Source: Planctomycetaceae bacterium
GTDB lineage: Bacteria > Planctomycetota > Planctomycetia > Pirellulales > UBA1268
NCBI GenBank assembly: GCA_003509235.1
Contig: DONH01000443.1
Location: 1-8,914, forward strand
DNA length: 8,914 nt
Reading direction: 5' to 3'
Numbering within the stretch: position 1 is the first letter of the stretch; each line of letters begins with the position of its first letter. Both the position numbers and the translations under genes were made by a program. The notes beneath the pieces were generated by a model. It saw nothing but the letters and a program-made list of their open reading frames with translations. It made no database searches and had not been told where the DNA came from. Positions 6,485-8,914 of the stretch are shown in pieces.

Positions 6485-7357
6485 TCACATGCTTCCCGCC
6501 ATCCGGGCCTCTGCTTCCAAAACTGCAGCCACAACTTCTGCATTTAAACAATGACCACTTCTGCGGGCAACAATGTCACCAAAAAACGGCCTCCCTGCCA
6601 GAAACAAGTCGCCGATGATATCCAGAACCTTATGTCGCGCGCATTCATTCGGCCACCGCAATTCGTTCTCGAGCGGGCCGTTCTCGCCAAAAACTATGAG
6701 ATCTTGGGTGGTGACGGTCAGCCCCACACCCTCTTCCTGCAACTTGCGGGCTTCTTCTTCCAACAAAAATGTTCGAGCGGCCGCAACCTCTTCTCGATAA
6801 CAAGCTGGTGACACCGCGGCCTCATACTGCTGGGGCGGTATTGGTGAGCCCGGATATTCTACTGAGTAGTGTACTCGTAGGCCCGCTGTTGTTGGTGGAG
6901 CAACTTCGATCACCGCATCACCAGCCGCGGCTTCGATTGTGATCGGCGACTGAACGACAAGTGGATTTGTTACCGTGCCATCGAGAGGCTTAATGCCCAC
7001 CTGATCAATGGCCGCAACATACGCATCCGCCGACCCATCAAGACCGGGTAACTCAGCTGCGGTAAGGCTAATTTCACAGCAGTCAACACCAAGACCAGCA
7101 AGCGCGCTGAGCACATGCTCAACCATTTCAACGGTCGCGTTACCCGCTTGGAGATTTGTTCGTTTCGTTGCCTCAATACGATTACTGAGAGAAACTGGAA
7201 CACACGACCCCCCAAGGTCTTCGCGAACAAACCGGATCCCCGAACCCGCTGGCCCTGGGCGTAATTCGACACGATTCTCAACGCCACTCCAATAGCCTTT
7301 CCCGACTACTTGTGCTGGGCGACAGAGGGTTTGCTGCGGTCGACAGTTCACTTGCAT
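6485..7357 (-). CDS. lpxC: UDP-3-O-acyl-N-acetylglucosamine deacetylase LpxC
   Basis: LpxC removes the acetyl group from UDP-3-O-acyl-GlcNAc in the cytoplasm, the committed step of lipid A synthesis. From ATG 7357 the protein has 290 residues, close to the usual size of about 300. Visible family markers are VEHVLSALAGLG with zinc ligand H81 preceded by E80, LPGLDGSAD with D107, the ARTF motif (194-197), RHKVLDIIGDL with zinc ligands H242 and D246, and SGHCLN with catalytic H269. It is a single-domain LpxC, not fused to FabZ. Near the N-terminus the common G-L-H-(S/T)-G motif reads GYWSG, with Trp in place of His. The frame is open upstream to ATG 7513, which would add 52 residues. ATG 7357 is preferred because it places the QQTL strand where LpxC normally begins. 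It lies downstream of the OmpH-like gene on the same strand. Confidence 0.96.
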   Translation of the reverse strand: MQVNCRPQQTLCRPAQVVGKGYWSGVENRVELRPGPAGSGIRFVREDLGGSCVPVSLSNRIEATKRTNLQAGNATVEMVEHVLSALAGLGVDCCEISLTAAELPGLDGSADAYVAAIDQVGIKPLDGTVTNPLVVQSPITIEAAAGDAVIEVAPPTTAGLRVHYSVEYPGSPIPPQQYEAAVSPACYREEVAAARTFLLEEEARKLQEEGVGLTVTTQDLIVFGENGPLENELRWPNECARHKVLDIIGDLFLAGRPFFGDIVARRSGHCLNAEVVAAVLEAEARMAGSM

Positions 7358-7550
7358 TTCCACCGCGTGATTACCCGTGGAGACGGCTCCAATTGCAGCT
7401 TCCAAAATAGCAACCCGCCCATTGGCGAGAGATGAACTAACCTGACTGTCAGGGATAAGTCTGTTGAATCCCAAACAATCCCTTGTTCCAGCAGGAGAAA
7501 CAGCGGGACTCATTGAGAGTCACCGCTGCACTCCATACTGACAATACGTT
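7358..7550 (-). promoter_or_regulatory. lpxC upstream region with a perfect 13-bp inverted repeat
   Basis: If lpxC starts at 7357, 193 bp separate it from the OmpH-like gene. The stretch contains CCTGAC-T-GTCAGG at 7441-7453, a perfect inverted repeat with a one-base centre, the right size for a dimeric regulator site. I see no confident promoter boxes. If translation instead starts at ATG 7513, most of this stretch is coding and the repeat may be coincidental. Confidence 0.3.
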
Positions 7551-8183
7551 TTAACGACTCACAGGCTGTTGACCAGGAGCACTTGCCACTGAACCCGCGT
7601 TCAACATCCGCAAGACATCCGGTGTGATATCAATCGTCTTGTCGTAGTAAACAAGTGGCTTGGTAATCCCACGAAGCACCTGCTCGCGATTTCCTGAATC
7701 CACAGCGTCACCGTCAAAGCGGTGCACAACTGCAATCCCATGCTCCTGAGAAAATTTCGTCACCGCCTGTTGAATTTCACCAAACACCTCATGGTAAACG
7801 GCCGCCTCGCGGTCCATGAAGTCTTTCTTCTGAAGCTGGCCATTCACGTTGAATTCACCCTGGGCCTTGGCGACCTCTGCTTCAAGTTTTTTATATTCAG
7901 GTGTCCCTGGATTGAAACCCTTCAACTGCTCAACGAGCCCATTGATACGGTCACGTTCCGCTTTAAGACCATTTTCAGCCGCCATAACCTCATCCCGCAT
8001 CTTGTCCATCATGGACTTGAAGCGAGTATGATTTTTGAAGATATAGCCCACATCAATAACGGCTTGATGAGTAGCTGGGGGACGAGTTGCGCCCTGAGCC
8101 TGAACAGTGTGTACGGGAAGACTCATAATCATGCCGACAAACAGACCGATTAAGCTTCCAAGAATAGCCAAATGTCGCTTCAC
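7551..8183 (-). CDS. OmpH/Skp family periplasmic protein
   Basis: This protein of 210 residues has a clear signal peptide (KRH n-region, hydrophobic core LAILGSLIGLFVGMIM, predicted cleavage after VQA at residue 29). The family-type first strand, AVIDVGYIFKN (41-51), follows. A long charged helical stretch from about 55 to 145, rich in Lys, Glu and Gln, fits the coiled-coil arms of Skp/OmpH. The C-terminal strand region includes IAVVHRFDG and ITKPLVYYDK, and the end is a short polar tail. Skp trimers hold unfolded outer-membrane proteins in the periplasm, and the usual gene neighbours are bamA and lpx genes; here lpxC follows, which supports the call. GTG 8183 is chosen because AAGGAG lies eight bases upstream and it yields a perfect signal peptide; the frame is open to GTG 8210. 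Confidence 0.9.
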   Translation of the reverse strand: MKRHLAILGSLIGLFVGMIMSLPVHTVQAQGATRPPATHQAVIDVGYIFKNHTRFKSMMDKMRDEVMAAENGLKAERDRINGLVEQLKGFNPGTPEYKKLEAEVAKAQGEFNVNGQLQKKDFMDREAAVYHEVFGEIQQAVTKFSQEHGIAVVHRFDGDAVDSGNREQVLRGITKPLVYYDKTIDITPDVLRMLNAGSVASAPGQQPVSR

Positions 8184-8191
8184 GAGATGCA

Positions 8192-8197
8192 CTCCTT
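8192..8197 (-). promoter_or_regulatory. Ribosome binding site for the OmpH-like gene
   Basis: AAGGAG on the minus strand, eight bases before GTG 8183, lies inside the alternative nine-residue extension from GTG 8210. It therefore supports the shorter protein. Confidence 0.65.
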
Positions 8198-8337
8198 GCG
8201 TAATTGTCACGAGAAAACCGCCTTAACCTGACGCCTTTCCGGCACGTTCGCGAGAACAAGTAACGTCGAACGATTGCGGGATAGTGGCAGGCATGGCAAT
8301 ACGGCTCAAGATCAATTCAACACTGAAAAAACAGGTG
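8198..8337 (-). other. Gap upstream of the OmpH-like gene with a small inverted repeat
   Basis: No ORF is supported here. CGTTCG (8245-8250) and CGAACG (8267-8272) form an inverted repeat with a 16-base spacer. The spacing would suit a leader or promoter for the ompH-lpxC block, but no convincing -35/-10 boxes were found and no T-tract terminator follows the peptidase gene. Confidence 0.25.
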
Positions 8338-8913
8338 TCAGCGAGGGTCACCGAGCGTCACCTGAAGCGTCACCTCTTTACCATTCCGGATAACAACCAC
8401 AGAAACCGTCTCTCCTGCCTTGTGTTTACGAAGAGCACTGTCAAAATCTTCGAGCCCCGTAATCGCACTTTCAGCTAATCGCACAATGACATCGCCACCT
8501 TCGAGACCAGCTTCGGCAGCAGGTGACTTTTTTGAGACCCCTGTGATGGCATAGCCGCCACCCGGCTTTGCAAAATCAGGAATACTACCAAAGTAAGGAC
8601 GGTCGCCACCACCTCCCATGAAAGGCTTGCTCGCGACTTCAAGATACGCAGGAGGTTCGATCGCCGTCGCCAACTCCCGAACAATGTTAGCCACCAGAAG
8701 ACTGATTCTCGCCATCCCGGCGTAATTTACTTTATCAGCCGTGTCGGTTGGACGGTGATAGTCCGTATGAGAACCTGTAAAAAGATGAAGTACTGGAATC
8801 TTTCGAGCGTAAAAGCTTGAATGATCACTTGGACCGAAACCACCCGGCTCCTTGGCGACGCCGAAACCAGCTTCAGACGTAAACTGATCTACAAGTTTAT
8901 CAAAACCTGTGCC
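8338..8913 (-). CDS. M28 family zinc peptidase with C-terminal PDZ domain (C-terminal part)
   Basis: The frame is open from the right edge to TGA at 8338, giving 191 residues of a longer protein. The first 80 residues are the end of an M28 aminopeptidase-type domain: GPSDHSSFY, a hydrophobic strand PVLHLFTG, and SHTDYHRPTDTADKVN, in which the His of DYHRPTDT is the usual last zinc ligand. After a Gly-rich linker (residues 100-104) a PDZ domain covers about 106-188, with YFGSIPDF, a GGGYAITGV carboxylate-binding-type loop, SPAAEAGLEGGDVIV, and the terminal strand KEVTLQVTLG. M28 peptidases cleave N-terminal residues or small peptides, and a PDZ domain would bind C-termini or tether the enzyme. 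Similar M28-PDZ proteins are typically exported, but the signal peptide would be outside this window. The stop lies about 150 bp before the OmpH-like gene on the same strand. Confidence 0.9.
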   Translation of the reverse strand, partial: GTGFDKLVDQFTSEAGFGVAKEPGGFGPSDHSSFYARKIPVLHLFTGSHTDYHRPTDTADKVNYAGMARISLLVANIVRELATAIEPPAYLEVASKPFMGGGGDRPYFGSIPDFAKPGGGYAITGVSKKSPAAEAGLEGGDVIVRLAESAITGLEDFDSALRKHKAGETVSVVVIRNGKEVTLQVTLGDPR

Positions 8914-8914
8914 T

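Noticed and set aside
6436..6543. A longer start for the Gfo/Idh/MocA gene
   Set aside because: It would add 36 residues before the Rossmann motif and overlap the lpxC end, while AAGGAGG at the ideal distance marks ATG 6435.
8320..8340. CAC(C)TG and CAGTG around a T-run as an intrinsic terminator of the M28 gene
   Set aside because: The T-run lies in the loop rather than after the stem, and the stem is five base pairs with a bulge.
1..8914. CRISPR arrays, tRNA or rRNA genes, insertion sequences, phage or defence genes
   Set aside because: I found no regularly spaced repeats, cloverleaf sequences, transposase or integrase motifs, or known defence domains; the window is almost filled by the listed genes.

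Overview
The window reads as bacterial chromosome from a diderm with LPS-type lipid A genes, most likely a member of Planctomycetota (possibly Pirellulales). This assignment rests on gene content and protein style: a split M16 peptidase pair, an ABC-2 permease with a large exported insert, an OmpH-like protein next to lpxC and a Gfo/Idh/MocA oxidoreductase, and an M28 peptidase with a C-terminal PDZ domain. It was not tested by a database search. Base composition looks even, near 50% G+C by eye. Several genes appear to start with GTG or TTG, and Shine-Dalgarno motifs are clear for only some of them.

Layout. The genes form two convergent blocks. The plus-strand block (1-4517) holds the tail of a gene that may be a GNAT acetyltransferase, then two M16 (insulinase/processing peptidase) genes overlapping by 17 bp, then an ABC-2 membrane permease with no ATPase gene beside it. 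The minus-strand block (8914 down to 4619) reads in transcription order: the C-terminal part of an M28 zinc peptidase with a PDZ domain, an OmpH/Skp-like periplasmic protein, lpxC, a Gfo/Idh/MocA oxidoreductase, and an unrecognised exported protein. The blocks meet in a gap of about 100 bp (4518-4618) that contains nested inverted repeats.

How the genes may work together. The two M16 proteins have complementary losses: the first lacks the zinc site but keeps the Arg/Tyr substrate-binding pair, and the second keeps the zinc site but lacks that pair. They therefore look like obligate partners of a heteromeric peptidase. The minus-strand block looks like an envelope cluster: a chaperone-like OmpH protein, the committed deacetylase of lipid A synthesis, an oxidoreductase that could act on a UDP-sugar, and an exported product that may sit in the outer membrane. 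No complete new defence or mobile system is visible. There are no tRNA or rRNA genes, CRISPR arrays, insertion sequences or integrases that I can support.
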